From Oscillatoriales cyanobacterium RM2_1_1 (GTDB lineage Bacteria; Cyanobacteriota; Cyanobacteriia; Cyanobacteriales; Microcoleaceae), in assembly GCA_012033335.1 (NCBI GenBank), contig JAAURB010000048.1, forward strand, positions 1 through 38,238: 38,238 bases of DNA, given 5' to 3'. The translations under genes and the position numbers were made by a program. The notes under the pieces are model-generated. The model had not been told where the DNA came from. It saw only the letters and a list, made by a program, of their open reading frames with translations, and searched no databases. Within the stretch, counting starts at the first letter, position 1. Every line of letters starts with the position of its first letter. Positions 6,651 through 15,818 of the stretch are shown piece by piece.

Positions 6651-7991
6651 ATGCCATCACTCAAGAATCAAGCCATAAGAGCTACCATCTGGACTCTAGC
6701 AGGATATGGAGGAGGTCAAACCCTGAGGCTAGGGGGCAACCTCCTTTTGACTCGCCTATTGGTTCCAGAATTATTTGGTTTGATGGCCCTGGTTCAAACG
6801 TTCATCATTGGCCTAACATTATTTTCTGATATTGGGATTCGCCCCGCGATTATCCGCAGTTCCCGATGGCAGGATGAGAAGTTTCTGAACACGGCCTGGA
6901 CGATGCAGGTGATTCGAGGCTGCTGGATCTGGCTGGGTTGTCTGCTCGTGGCCTGGCCAGTAGCCAAGTTTTACGGGGATGATAGACTGATCTGGCTGCT
7001 GCCGCTGGTGGGCTTAACTGCTTTAATATCAGGCTTCAACTCCACTTCTCTGGCGGTACTCAACCGTAAGATGGAGGTTGGCAAGCTGACGCGATTTGAA
7101 GCGATCGCTCAGGCTGTAACGCTATTAGTAATGGTGGTTTGGGCTTATTTCCGTCCTAGCATCTGGGCATTGGTTATAGGAAACCTGGTGGGCAGTGTTC
7201 TCAAGCTAGTCTGGAGTCATCGAATCGATCCAGATATTTCGAATCGCTTTGCCTGGGAAAAAAGCTCACTTCGAGAACTGGTCTCCTTTGGTCAATGGAT
7301 TTTTATCTCTACAGCCATGACCTTTGTGGCGACCCAGGCCGACCGCCTGATTTTAGGTCGTCTTTTTTCCCTGGAGTTTTTGGGAATCTACACGGTTGCC
7401 TTTACCTTTGCAGATTTGCCCCGGCAAATCGCCCAAAAGGTTGCGAGCCAGGTTGTCTTTCCGGTGATTTCTCGGTATACCCATCTAGATCGGTCTGAAC
7501 TGCGATTAAAAGTTCTGCGAAAGCGGCGATTCTTACTGCTGGGTCTGGCCAGTTTAGTGGCATTGCTGGCTAGCTTTGGCGATCTACTGGTACTCACCCT
7601 CTACGATGAACGATACCAGCAAGCCTCCTGGATGTTACCGGTTTTAGCCCTAGGTTTATGGCCGTTTTTACTGTCAGCCACGATCGATAAAACTCTCTTT
7701 GCTATCGGTAAGCCCAAGTTCGTGGCCCTGGGAAACTTCTTGAAGTTCCTCTATATGATTATTCTGCTTCCCCTGGCCTATAAAGAATTTGGAGTACTCG
7801 GGGCTGTAGTGGTTGTCACCTTCAATGATCTGCCATTTTATGCCGCCGTTAATTATGGTCTCTGGCGAGAAAAGCTAGGGGGGACTCAACAAGATATTGC
7901 CGCAACACTGCTGCTATGCGGATTAACTTTGACCATCTGGGGCATCAGATACACCATGGGTTTTGGTTTGCCGATTGACAATATCCTATAA
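6651..7991 (+). CDS. Wzx-like oligosaccharide flippase (MOP/polysaccharide biosynthesis family)
   Basis: The 446-residue integral membrane protein should move lipid-linked oligosaccharide units across the inner membrane. The opening KNQAIRATIWTLAGYGGGQ followed by LLLTRLLVPELFGLMALVQ and FSDIGIRPAIIRS is the signature N-terminus of the polysaccharide biosynthesis/RfbX-type exporters. Alternating hydrophobic segments over the whole length give roughly twelve helices. The sequence is of the usual length. It is the first gene of the plus-strand polysaccharide cluster, with the glycosyltransferase starting 20 bases downstream. No strong ribosome-binding site precedes the ATG. Confidence 0.9.
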   Translation: MPSLKNQAIRATIWTLAGYGGGQTLRLGGNLLLTRLLVPELFGLMALVQTFIIGLTLFSDIGIRPAIIRSSRWQDEKFLNTAWTMQVIRGCWIWLGCLLVAWPVAKFYGDDRLIWLLPLVGLTALISGFNSTSLAVLNRKMEVGKLTRFEAIAQAVTLLVMVVWAYFRPSIWALVIGNLVGSVLKLVWSHRIDPDISNRFAWEKSSLRELVSFGQWIFISTAMTFVATQADRLILGRLFSLEFLGIYTVAFTFADLPRQIAQKVASQVVFPVISRYTHLDRSELRLKVLRKRRFLLLGLASLVALLASFGDLLVLTLYDERYQQASWMLPVLALGLWPFLLSATIDKTLFAIGKPKFVALGNFLKFLYMIILLPLAYKEFGVLGAVVVVTFNDLPFYAAVNYGLWREKLGGTQQDIAATLLLCGLTLTIWGIRYTMGFGLPIDNIL

Positions 7992-8011
7992 GCTGAGGGC
8001 ATTAAATCTAA

Positions 8012-9136
8012 ATGAAAATCACCTTTGTCACCAGAGATTGGGTGAGTTTAACTGGAGGGATTAAGGTTGTTGCAACCTATGCCGATCGTCTCCGAAAACG
8101 AGGTCATGATGTGTTAGTAGTTTGCCCTAAGAAAAGAACCCCATCCTTCAAGAAACAGGTGCGTTCTTTGCTTAAAGGGTCAGGTTGGATTAATCGGAAA
8201 AATATTGGGCCATCTCATTTTGATGGCATGGAAGTTCCCCGGAAAATTCTAGATCATCAACCTCCTGTAATCGATTCAGATTTGCCCGACGCAGATGTTG
8301 TGATTGCGAGTTGGTGGGAAACGGCTGAGTGGGTGGCAGCACTTTCTCCATCCAAAGGGGCTAAAGCCTACTTTATCCAGCACCATGAAGTCCATGACTA
8401 TCTACCAATAGACAGAGTTAAAGCCACCTACTCACTACCCCTCCACAAAATCACCATCTCAAATTGGTTGGTTGAGATTATGCAAACTCAGTACCATGAT
8501 TTTTGTGTTTCTCTTGTCCCTAACAGCGTAGATTTTGATAAATTTTATGCAAAACCTCGCTCCAAACAGTCCATTCCAACCATGGGTACCATGTATGCAT
8601 CCGACAGGAGGTGGAAAGGCAGCGATATTACTTTAGCTGCTTTTTCTATGGCCCGCCAAGAAATTGATCATCTGCGTCTGGTTGCCTTTGGTCATGCTGA
8701 ACCCACTCCAGAGCTACCCCTACCCCAGGATACGGTTTATATTTGTCAGCCTTCTCAGGAGCGGATCAGAGAGTTTTATAGCCAATCGGATGCCTGGTTA
8801 TTTGGCAGTCGAGTCGAAGGGTTTGGATTACCAATTCTGGAGGCAATGGCCTGTCGTACCCCTGTAATTGGCACCCCAGCCGGAGCAGCACCAGAGTTGT
8901 TAGCAAATGGGGCTGGAATTCTCGTCAACCCAGAAGACCCAGAAGACATGGCGAAAGCCATCGTAAAAATCTGTCGGTTTTCTGAAGAGGAATGGCAACA
9001 AATGTCTGATGTCGCCTACAGAAAAGTAACAGGTTACACTTGGGAAGATGCAACTACGCAATTTGAAGCCGCTTTATATGAGGCGATCAAGCGTACAAAC
9101 CATGGTGGGATTCAGTCACTAGTTTTACATCAATAG
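8012..9136 (+). CDS. GT4-type (GT-B fold) glycosyltransferase
   Basis: The 374-residue cytoplasmic enzyme likely transfers a sugar from a nucleotide donor onto the growing lipid-linked unit. The N-terminal domain carries the acceptor-side TGGIKVV loop (residues 14-20). The C-terminal donor domain contains E269-GFGLPILEA-M, with Glu269 and Glu277 forming the retaining-enzyme EX7E motif, followed by TPVIGTPAGAAPELL. Donor and acceptor cannot be told. It is tightly linked to its neighbours, 20 bases after the flippase and 11 bases before the next sulfotransferase, so co-transcription is likely. Confidence 0.9.
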   Translation: MKITFVTRDWVSLTGGIKVVATYADRLRKRGHDVLVVCPKKRTPSFKKQVRSLLKGSGWINRKNIGPSHFDGMEVPRKILDHQPPVIDSDLPDADVVIASWWETAEWVAALSPSKGAKAYFIQHHEVHDYLPIDRVKATYSLPLHKITISNWLVEIMQTQYHDFCVSLVPNSVDFDKFYAKPRSKQSIPTMGTMYASDRRWKGSDITLAAFSMARQEIDHLRLVAFGHAEPTPELPLPQDTVYICQPSQERIREFYSQSDAWLFGSRVEGFGLPILEAMACRTPVIGTPAGAAPELLANGAGILVNPEDPEDMAKAIVKICRFSEEEWQQMSDVAYRKVTGYTWEDATTQFEAALYEAIKRTNHGGIQSLVLHQ

Positions 9137-9147
9137 AAAAACGACCC

Positions 9148-10020
9148 ATGAATCATCCTGGCTTTATTATCATCGGTGCAGCAAAGTCCGGTACAACAAC
9201 CCTGTATCAGTATCTTTGTCGGCATCCCCAAATTTACATGAGTACTCCCAAAGAACCTGACTTCTTCTCTGTAGATGAAAACTACCAACGGGGGCTGGAC
9301 TGGTACTTCGATTTGTTCAAAAACGCCCAACCTGAGCAAATTTCTGGGGAAGCTTCAACGACTTATTCAAGGTTGCACCAGCATCCCCATACCGTTGATC
9401 GCATGGTGAAAGTATTACCCGATGTCAAATTGATTTATATCATGCGGCATCCAGTTGATCGAGCTTATTCATTTTATGTTCATCGGCTTAAGGGTTCAAG
9501 GCATAAGCCCGAACTTGCATTTGAGCAAACCATCACATCCCAGAGTGAATTTGTTGATAGTAGCTACTATCTGGAGCAAATTGAAAAGTATTTGCGGGTT
9601 TATCCCCGGGAGTCTCTTCTGCTATTGTTGATGGAGGATTTGATCAAAAATCCGGCTGAAACCTTAAAAAGGATCGTGGAGTTCATTGGTGCAGATCCAG
9701 GGGTTGATCTTGTTCAAGCAGGCACTGTTGTTGCCAATAAAGCGGGTGATCATCCAGAATGGTTGGTTCGCAAGCAACTGACCGAATCTTTCAAAAGTTT
9801 TCCGGGAGCTGAGTTGATTAGCTCTATGGTTCCGAAATTCGCCAAAAATCGACTTTACAGAGCCATCAAGAACGTGAAGTATGAGGATTGGAAATCCCAG
9901 CAGTATGTGCCGCCCCCGATGTTGCCTGAAACCCGCCAGATGCTATTAGAAAAATTTCATCAGCCCAATCAAAAATTATCTGAGTTTCTGGCTCGTGATC
10001 TATCTCACTGGAATCAATAG
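9148..10020 (+). CDS. PAPS-dependent sulfotransferase (first of four in the cluster)
   Basis: The 290-residue protein has the 5'-phosphosulfate-binding loop GAAKSGTTT (residues 10-18) and the 3'-phosphate-binding motif with Arg100 and Ser108 in MRHPVDRAYS. These are hallmarks of the heparan-sulfate-type sulfotransferase family. KEPDFF and GEASTTYS are also conserved features of that family. It would transfer sulfate from PAPS to a sugar hydroxyl or amino group. It starts 11 bases after the glycosyltransferase. It is clearly related to the third sulfotransferase at 14701 (shared EPxFFSxDExYxRGLDWY), which suggests duplication within the locus. Confidence 0.9.
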   Translation: MNHPGFIIIGAAKSGTTTLYQYLCRHPQIYMSTPKEPDFFSVDENYQRGLDWYFDLFKNAQPEQISGEASTTYSRLHQHPHTVDRMVKVLPDVKLIYIMRHPVDRAYSFYVHRLKGSRHKPELAFEQTITSQSEFVDSSYYLEQIEKYLRVYPRESLLLLLMEDLIKNPAETLKRIVEFIGADPGVDLVQAGTVVANKAGDHPEWLVRKQLTESFKSFPGAELISSMVPKFAKNRLYRAIKNVKYEDWKSQQYVPPPMLPETRQMLLEKFHQPNQKLSEFLARDLSHWNQ

Positions 10021-10084
10021 TTTTACAACTTAAGATCTAGTTGTTAGCCGTTATCATCTTGGAAACATTATCCTGGAAAAACCT

Positions 10085-10918
10085 ATGACATCAACTCTGA
10101 CAACCTCCGCCTTAATGTCCTTTATGGATCCCGAATATCTCGATGATTTGGCTTCCAAAAATCACGAGTCATATATCACTGCTGAGCCATTTCCCCACAT
10201 TATTATTGATAATTTTTTGCCAGAATTTGTGTTGGATGCGATTCTGGAAGAATTTCCTGAACCTGGAAAGATCGGATGGAAAACATTTGATGATCCCTCG
10301 CAGAAAAAGTTAGCCTCTCAGCATGAACAGCAAATGGGAGAAGCGACTCGGCTGCTGCTCTATCAATTGAACTCAGCCACTTTTGTTGAGTTCCTTGAAA
10401 AACTGACTGGAATTGAAGGCATTATCTCTGATCCCCATTTTATTGGGGGAGGTCTTCATCAAATTGAACGGGGTGGATTCTTGAAGATTCATGCCGACTT
10501 TAATCGTCATCGTCGTCTGCGTTTGGATCGCCGCCTCAACTTGCTAATTTACTTAAACAAGGATTGGCAGGAAGATTACGGTGGGCATTTTGAGCTGTGG
10601 GATCGGGAGATGAAGCAATGTGAAAAGCAAGTCTTGCCGGTATTCAATCGCTGTGTCATCTTCAATACCAATGACTTTTCCTACCATGGTCATCCCAATC
10701 CTTTGACTTGCCCAGAGGGAAGAACTCGCAAATCCCTGGCTTTATATTACTATTCCAATGGCAGACCCGAAGAAGAACTCTCTGGATCTCATTCAACTTT
10801 ATTCAAGTCTCGTCCCGGAGAAAGTTTACCCCAAAAACAAGCAGCTCAATCAGGCTGGAAAAGCACCCTGAGGAAATTTGTTCCCCCGATTATCATGGAT
10901 GCCTTCAATGGCAAATAA
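10085..10918 (+). CDS. 2-oxoglutarate/Fe(II)-dependent oxygenase, prolyl-4-hydroxylase-like
   Basis: The 277-residue protein has the double-stranded beta-helix metal site: His136 and Asp138 in KIHADFN, a distal His at 201 or 203 (SYHGHPNPL), and a basic 2-oxoglutarate-binding residue (Arg213 or Arg215 in GRTRKS). An Rxx-rich stretch RHRRLRLDRR separates the two halves. The family hydroxylates proteins, small molecules or glycans. Its position inside a sulfotransferase/glycosyltransferase run suggests it modifies the saccharide or an attached group, but this is inference. The stop codon is immediately followed by a four-copy 15-bp tandem repeat. Confidence 0.85.
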   Translation: MTSTLTTSALMSFMDPEYLDDLASKNHESYITAEPFPHIIIDNFLPEFVLDAILEEFPEPGKIGWKTFDDPSQKKLASQHEQQMGEATRLLLYQLNSATFVEFLEKLTGIEGIISDPHFIGGGLHQIERGGFLKIHADFNRHRRLRLDRRLNLLIYLNKDWQEDYGGHFELWDREMKQCEKQVLPVFNRCVIFNTNDFSYHGHPNPLTCPEGRTRKSLALYYYSNGRPEEELSGSHSTLFKSRPGESLPQKQAAQSGWKSTLRKFVPPIIMDAFNGK

Positions 10919-10977
10919 AATTCCTGGAGATCAAATTCCCGGAGATCAAATTTCTGGGGAGTAAATTTCAGGGGGAT
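10918..10977 (+). repeat. Four-copy degenerate 15-bp tandem repeat beginning at a stop codon
   Basis: Four consecutive 15-mers start AAATTCCTGGAGATC, AAATTCCCGGAGATC, AAATTTCTGGGGAGT and AAATTTCAGGGGGAT. The first base of the array is the last base of the oxygenase stop codon. Confidence 0.9.
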
Positions 10978-10995
10978 TGACTGATGCATCTTTTT

Positions 10996-11027
10996 TAGTA
11001 TTTGGGATTATTAGTATTTGGGATTAT
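10996..11027 (+). repeat. 16-bp perfect tandem duplication
   Basis: TAGTATTTGGGATTAT is present twice back to back (10996-11011, 11012-11027), 18 bases after the preceding 15-bp array and 60 bases before the polymerase gene. Confidence 0.92.
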
Positions 11028-11086
11028 TCGTGTACTAAAACCAAATATTAAGGCTAGATTGGACTGGTAATGTTGATGTTGATTTC

Positions 11087-12598
11087 ATGAGGTCGGTTCT
11101 GATGCTGATGACCCCTCAAGCCAATTTTACGATGTTGGCCTGGATGCCCGTCGTCGTCCTGGGATTTTTTAGGTTCTTACCGCCTCGCAGGGCAGTAATT
11201 GTCAGTTTTATCGGTGCATGGCTATTTCTTCCGCAAAGGGTTTCCTTTGAGTTTCTAGGATTGCCTGATTATGATCGGATGTCAGCAACCTGCTACAGCA
11301 TTTTTCTGGCTACGGTGGTTTACGATGCTCAGCGCTTTAGAAGTTTCAAGGTAACCTGGCTAGATGTCCCGATGATAGTCTGGTGCTTCTTGGGCCCTTT
11401 TAGCACAGCTTTAGTAAATGGTTTAGGAGCTTATGAAGGAGCTTCAGCGGTTTTAGATCGGGTTGTGGCCTATGGTCTACCCTATTTTTTTGGTCGCGTT
11501 TATCTAAACGATTGGATAGGGCAGCGGCAAATGGCGATTAGCATGTTTGTCAGTGGTTTGATCTATGCACCTTTGTGCGTTCTGGAAGTGATCATCAGTC
11601 CTCAACTCCATCGCATGGTTTACGGCTACCATGGCATCAACCAGTTTTCCCAGGGTATGCGATTAGGGGGGTTTCGTCCGACTGTCTTCATGCGCCATGG
11701 TCTGAGTGTGGGGATGTGGATGATGGCAGCCACTCTAATTGGGCTCTGGCTCTGGCAATCTGGAGTCTTGAAAAGCCTATGGGCTATTCCCATGGCGGTT
11801 TTGATTGCAGGAATGATTGTCACCGTGGTTCTGGTTAAATCCACTGGAGCCTATGCTTATCTGATCTACGGCGTTTTGGTGCTTTTTGTAGCCAAATGGT
11901 TCAGGACTTCTTTACCGTTACTGGTGTTAATTGTGCTTTTATCTGGCTACTTGGGCTTGGCCGCCAGTGGAAATTTTTCCGGAGAGTCCAAAGATCGGAT
12001 TGTTAGTATTTCGGCTGACATAGCGGGGGAAGAGCGATCGCAGTCTTTGCAGTTCAGGCTAGACAATGAAGAAGTCTTGGGGGAGAAAGCGCGGGAGCAG
12101 CCGATTTTTGGTTGGGGTAGATGGGGCCGAAATCGCGTCTATGACTACGACTGGTCAGGGGAACTGGTGGACACCGTTGTCACAGACAGCATGTGGATTC
12201 AAGCGTTTGGGGTCAATGGCATCATTGGTTTGATCAGCATTGTCGCAGTTCAATTCACTCCAGCCCTGGTTTTCATGGTGCGATATCCCGCCCACACCTG
12301 GTTCACTCCTCTGGTTGCGCCAGCCGCAGCTCTCAATGTGGTGATTGTGCTGTACATGCTGGACTGCACCCTGAATAATCAGGTTAATCCTGTTTATAGT
12401 GTGGTGAGTGGTGGCATTATAGGTCTACTAGTACAGCGTGCTCCTGCTGTTTCTAGAACTCCGGGGGCTTCCCATTCTATGATCAAACCATCCATCAAGT
12501 CATCAACTAATCTCACTAAAGTATCTGCCAGGCTTGCTAGAAAACGTCGCCTGAACCGGGCACTGCCTGCCGGTGCCCCACGCTTGCATGATAGCTAG
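11087..12598 (+). CDS. Wzy-like polysaccharide polymerase / O-antigen ligase-type membrane protein
   Basis: The 503-residue product is dominated by hydrophobic segments, about ten or more. One large polar loop near residues 295-375 contains ERSQSLQFRLDNEEV, EQPIFGWGRWGRNR and VVTDSMWIQ. A loop with Arg, a G-x-G-rich segment and flanking helices is the pattern of the Wzy_C / O-antigen ligase superfamily. Its likely role is to polymerise flipped repeat units on the outer face of the inner membrane. The C-terminal 45 residues are basic and disordered (TKVSARLARKRRLNR). The start may be the ATG at 11087 or a Met a few codons later. Confidence 0.75.
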   Translation: MRSVLMLMTPQANFTMLAWMPVVVLGFFRFLPPRRAVIVSFIGAWLFLPQRVSFEFLGLPDYDRMSATCYSIFLATVVYDAQRFRSFKVTWLDVPMIVWCFLGPFSTALVNGLGAYEGASAVLDRVVAYGLPYFFGRVYLNDWIGQRQMAISMFVSGLIYAPLCVLEVIISPQLHRMVYGYHGINQFSQGMRLGGFRPTVFMRHGLSVGMWMMAATLIGLWLWQSGVLKSLWAIPMAVLIAGMIVTVVLVKSTGAYAYLIYGVLVLFVAKWFRTSLPLLVLIVLLSGYLGLAASGNFSGESKDRIVSISADIAGEERSQSLQFRLDNEEVLGEKAREQPIFGWGRWGRNRVYDYDWSGELVDTVVTDSMWIQAFGVNGIIGLISIVAVQFTPALVFMVRYPAHTWFTPLVAPAAALNVVIVLYMLDCTLNNQVNPVYSVVSGGIIGLLVQRAPAVSRTPGASHSMIKPSIKSSTNLTKVSARLARKRRLNRALPAGAPRLHDS

Positions 12599-12698
12599 CC
12601 CCCATCCCTAATAATCTGATATGGCATTTAGATATCATCTAGATAATATCTAATCTAAGCCATTCAAGTCCGAACTCACCCTTTAACTCAACACCCCT

Positions 12699-13640
12699 AT
12701 GTTGATCTCTAAGCCAATATTTTTAGTTGGAGCTGAACGGTCAGGAACTACTATGCTGAGGCTGATGCTCAGTCATCATCCTCAAATTGCCTGGTGCAAC
12801 GAGTTTGAATATGTTGTAGATCAGATTTCCCGGGATGGCCAATGGCCACCCCTAGATCAGTACTATGAATGGCTACAAACTCACCGGATTTTTCGAGCCA
12901 CTGGTTTTGAGCTTGATATGGGCCTGACTTATCCACAACTGGCCAATAGCTTTCTGGTTCAGAAGCGCGATCGCACTGACAAACCCATTGTAGGGGCGAC
13001 GGTTCATCGACACTTTAATCGGCTGTTAAAAATCTGGCCTGATGCTCGCTTTATTCATATCATCCGCGATGGTCGAGATGTGGCCCGTTCCAATATTGGC
13101 ATGGGCTGGGCGGGGAATGTCTGGACAGGGGTACAGCGCTGGTTTGAGGTAGAATCCCTCTGGCAAACCTTGAGCCATCAACTGACCCGCGATCGCTGGA
13201 TTGAAGTCACCTATGAAGCCTTAATTTCCAATCCTGAGCAGGAATTGACCAGGCTCTGTGACTTTATTGGCCCGACCTATGACCCAGGGATGTTAAGTTA
13301 TTCCCAGGATAGCTCCTTCGAGTTTCCCGATCCCAAATATATTGGCCAATGGCAGCGTAAACTTTCGGATCATCAAATTCAGCTGATCGAGTCCAAGATT
13401 GCCGATCTATTGGTAGCTCGTGGCTATGAATTGAGTGGTCTACCGCCGATTCAGTTGTCTCCTCTGGCCGAAAAGCAACTCAAATTACAAGACTGGTGGG
13501 GACGGTTTCAATTCCGCTTGAATCGCTATGGCCCATCCTTGTTTGCTCAAGATTACCTGGCTAGAAATCTGGGGCTAAAATCCTGGGAAAAACAACTCAA
13601 GCTTAAGATCAATGGCATTGATGCAACTTACCTGAAATAA
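12699..13640 (+). CDS. Sulfotransferase (second of four)
   Basis: The 313-residue protein has the PAPS loop VGAERSGTTML (residues 10-20) and the 3'-phosphate motif IIRDGRDVARS with Arg123 and Ser131. It belongs to a different branch from the first and third enzymes (Sulfotransfer_3-like, with NEFEYV after the loop). Differing branches within one cluster suggest sulfation of distinct positions of the polymer. The stop codon lies within a 15-bp tandem duplication (13638-13667). Confidence 0.88.
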   Translation: MLISKPIFLVGAERSGTTMLRLMLSHHPQIAWCNEFEYVVDQISRDGQWPPLDQYYEWLQTHRIFRATGFELDMGLTYPQLANSFLVQKRDRTDKPIVGATVHRHFNRLLKIWPDARFIHIIRDGRDVARSNIGMGWAGNVWTGVQRWFEVESLWQTLSHQLTRDRWIEVTYEALISNPEQELTRLCDFIGPTYDPGMLSYSQDSSFEFPDPKYIGQWQRKLSDHQIQLIESKIADLLVARGYELSGLPPIQLSPLAEKQLKLQDWWGRFQFRLNRYGPSLFAQDYLARNLGLKSWEKQLKLKINGIDATYLK

Positions 13641-13667
13641 GTTCAGCTTTACTAAGTTCAGCTTTAA
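13638..13667 (+). repeat. 15-bp tandem duplication at a stop codon
   Basis: TAAGTTCAGCTTTAC (13638-13652) and TAAGTTCAGCTTTAA (13653-13667) are adjacent. The first three bases are the sulfotransferase stop codon. Confidence 0.9.
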
Positions 13668-13751
13668 TTAAGAATTCAGTCTAATCGAATCGGAAAGTGG
13701 TGACTCTAGTTGTGATTCTAAAGATATCCTTACTGAAGCCTTTCTAAGCCT

Positions 13752-14699
13752 ATGCGACTTGCTGTTGTCATTGTAAATTACCGCACTCCAGGTCTTGTGA
13801 TCGACTGTTTGGACTCCCTTCAGACAGAGGTTAGGGGTGAGCTGGATCGGGTTTTTGTGGTGGACAATGCCTCAGGAGATGATTCCCTGAATAAAATTCA
13901 GCAGGGGATTGAGGAGAATAGCTGGGAAACCTGGGCAGAACTTTTGCCGTCTCCCGTCAACGGTGGATTTTCCGCTGGAAACAACGTGGGGATCAAAGCT
14001 GCAACCCCAGAGGCATATCTGCTCCTAAATAGCGACACTCTGGTTCGGCCTGGGGCTCTGCATCAGCTTCTAGACGCCCTACATGACCATCCAGAGGTGG
14101 GGCTGATTGGCCCTAGATTGGAGTGGCCCGATCAAACTCCCCAGATCAGTTGTTTTCGCGATCGCTCTCCCTTAAGTGAATTAATTACAGCGGCTCAAAC
14201 TGGCCCGATCACCCGGTTATTACAAACCCATGATGTTCCTATTCCGGTCTCAGATGTCCCGATAGAGCCAGATTGGATCAGTTTTGCCTGTGTCTTGATT
14301 CGGCGGCAGGTGATTGAGCAAATTGGCTTGATGGATGAGGGATACTTTATGTATCGAGAAGACAACGACTATTGTCGCCGGGCTCGGGCGGCTGGCTGGA
14401 AAATTTTATACTGGCCCCAAGCCCATGTGGTACATCTACGGGGTGGCAGTGGTTCTGTCAAGCAAGATGTCGCGGCCCGCAAGCGCCCTCCTGCTTATCT
14501 CTATGCTTCGCGATCGCGCTACTTTACTAAGTTCTATGGCTATCAGGGGATGTTGGTGGCAAATCTGCTCTGGATCTGTGGCCGTAGTATTTCCCTGACG
14601 CGGGAGTGGGCCGGTACCAAGCAGCCCCATACCTGTAAAGCTGAAGCCCAGGATATCTGGACAAATAGTCTAAACCCGATGAAACCCTATAACCTTTAG
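13752..14699 (+). CDS. GT2-family glycosyltransferase, rhamnosyltransferase-like
   Basis: The 315-residue GT-A enzyme opens with VVIVNYRTPG, typical of COG1216-type glycosyltransferases. It has VDNASGDDS for nucleotide binding, NSD at residues 93-95 as the metal-binding DxD equivalent, GGFSAGNNVG before it, and an acidic pair (Glu203-Asp204 in YREDNDYC) as the candidate catalytic site. Many members are rhamnosyl- or galactofuranosyl-transferases, but the donor cannot be read from sequence. It ends one base before the next sulfotransferase, so the two are almost certainly co-translated. Confidence 0.9.
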   Translation: MRLAVVIVNYRTPGLVIDCLDSLQTEVRGELDRVFVVDNASGDDSLNKIQQGIEENSWETWAELLPSPVNGGFSAGNNVGIKAATPEAYLLLNSDTLVRPGALHQLLDALHDHPEVGLIGPRLEWPDQTPQISCFRDRSPLSELITAAQTGPITRLLQTHDVPIPVSDVPIEPDWISFACVLIRRQVIEQIGLMDEGYFMYREDNDYCRRARAAGWKILYWPQAHVVHLRGGSGSVKQDVAARKRPPAYLYASRSRYFTKFYGYQGMLVANLLWICGRSISLTREWAGTKQPHTCKAEAQDIWTNSLNPMKPYNL

Positions 14700-14700
14700 C

Positions 14701-15612
14701 ATGAAGCAGTTCATGAATCAAAAACCAGACTTTATTATTATTGGGGCGATGAAATGTGCCACCAGCACCTTGCATGAGCAACTTGCCCTCCAGTCTGGCA
14801 TTTTCATGTCGGAGTTAAAAGAACCCAATTTTTTCAGCAATGATGAGCAATATGCCCGAGGACTGGACTGGTATCAAGCCCACTTTGCTGCCGCCCAGGC
14901 CGATGAATTATGCGGCGAGTCGAGCACTCATTACACCAAATTACCCACCTATCCCCAGACTATTGAGCGACTTCAAGGGTATTTGCCAGAGGTAAAACTC
15001 ATCTATGTCATGCGTCATCCCATAAAACGTTTGGTATCTCAGTATGTTCATGAATGGAGTCAGCGGCGCATCTCTGTAGAGATTAATCAGGCTGTGAATA
15101 GTCATCCCGAGCTGATCGACTACAGTCGCTATACCCTCCAGCTAGAACCCTACTTCAAAGCCTTTGGCCCGGATCGGGTTTTACCTGTATTTTTTGAACG
15201 ATTATTTCACACCCCACAAATTGAATTGGAACGGGTCTGCCAATTTATTGGCTACAGTTCCCAACCAACCTGGCAGACCAATCTAGAGGCCCAAAACGTT
15301 TCAAATGAACGGATGCAGTCGAGTGGATGGCGGGATTTTCTGGTTGAGGCCCCCGGCTTAAAACAGATCAGACAAACCCTCGTCCCCAAAAGTTTCCGAA
15401 TCTGGCTCAGGGGTCTATGGACAATGAAAGAACGACCTGAACTCAGTGCCGAGCAGACGGAACGGCTGCAGGATATTTTTGATCAAGACCTGGCGGTTTT
15501 AGGCCGCTGGTTAGGAATGCCCCTGAATTGCGCTCAGTTTGAGTTAAATGTCCTCGAAGCCCCTGAAATTCGTTGGTCTCAAGTGCAGTCGATGCCAGTA
15601 CCCCACCCTTGA
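14701..15612 (+). CDS. Sulfotransferase (third of four)
   Basis: The 303-residue protein has the PAPS loop IGAMKCATSTL (residues 14-24), in which Cys-Ala replaces the usual Ser-Gly, a variation seen in heparan-type sulfotransferases. Arg105 and Ser113 (VMRHPIKRLVS) form the 3'-phosphate site. It shares KEPNFFSNDEQYARGLDWY-type motifs with the enzyme at 9148, so the two look like paralogues. The start could be the first ATG or the second, four codons later. It follows the glycosyltransferase by one base. Confidence 0.9.
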   Translation: MKQFMNQKPDFIIIGAMKCATSTLHEQLALQSGIFMSELKEPNFFSNDEQYARGLDWYQAHFAAAQADELCGESSTHYTKLPTYPQTIERLQGYLPEVKLIYVMRHPIKRLVSQYVHEWSQRRISVEINQAVNSHPELIDYSRYTLQLEPYFKAFGPDRVLPVFFERLFHTPQIELERVCQFIGYSSQPTWQTNLEAQNVSNERMQSSGWRDFLVEAPGLKQIRQTLVPKSFRIWLRGLWTMKERPELSAEQTERLQDIFDQDLAVLGRWLGMPLNCAQFELNVLEAPEIRWSQVQSMPVPHP

Positions 15613-15818
15613 ACCATGGGGATACAAATCAGCATCTCCTGAAAGTCTTGCTGGAATTACCAGAATTAAGTATTTTTAGAGGTGACAGGCGCTGATAAAA
15701 ATTGGCAAATGGATGATTCACCATAGATAATAGAAGGACGGTTTATGGTTCGGGTGCTCTAAAGTTTTGATGTTTGTTTCAATCTTGAGTCAGGATATAT
15801 TAGGAATCATATTCAATA

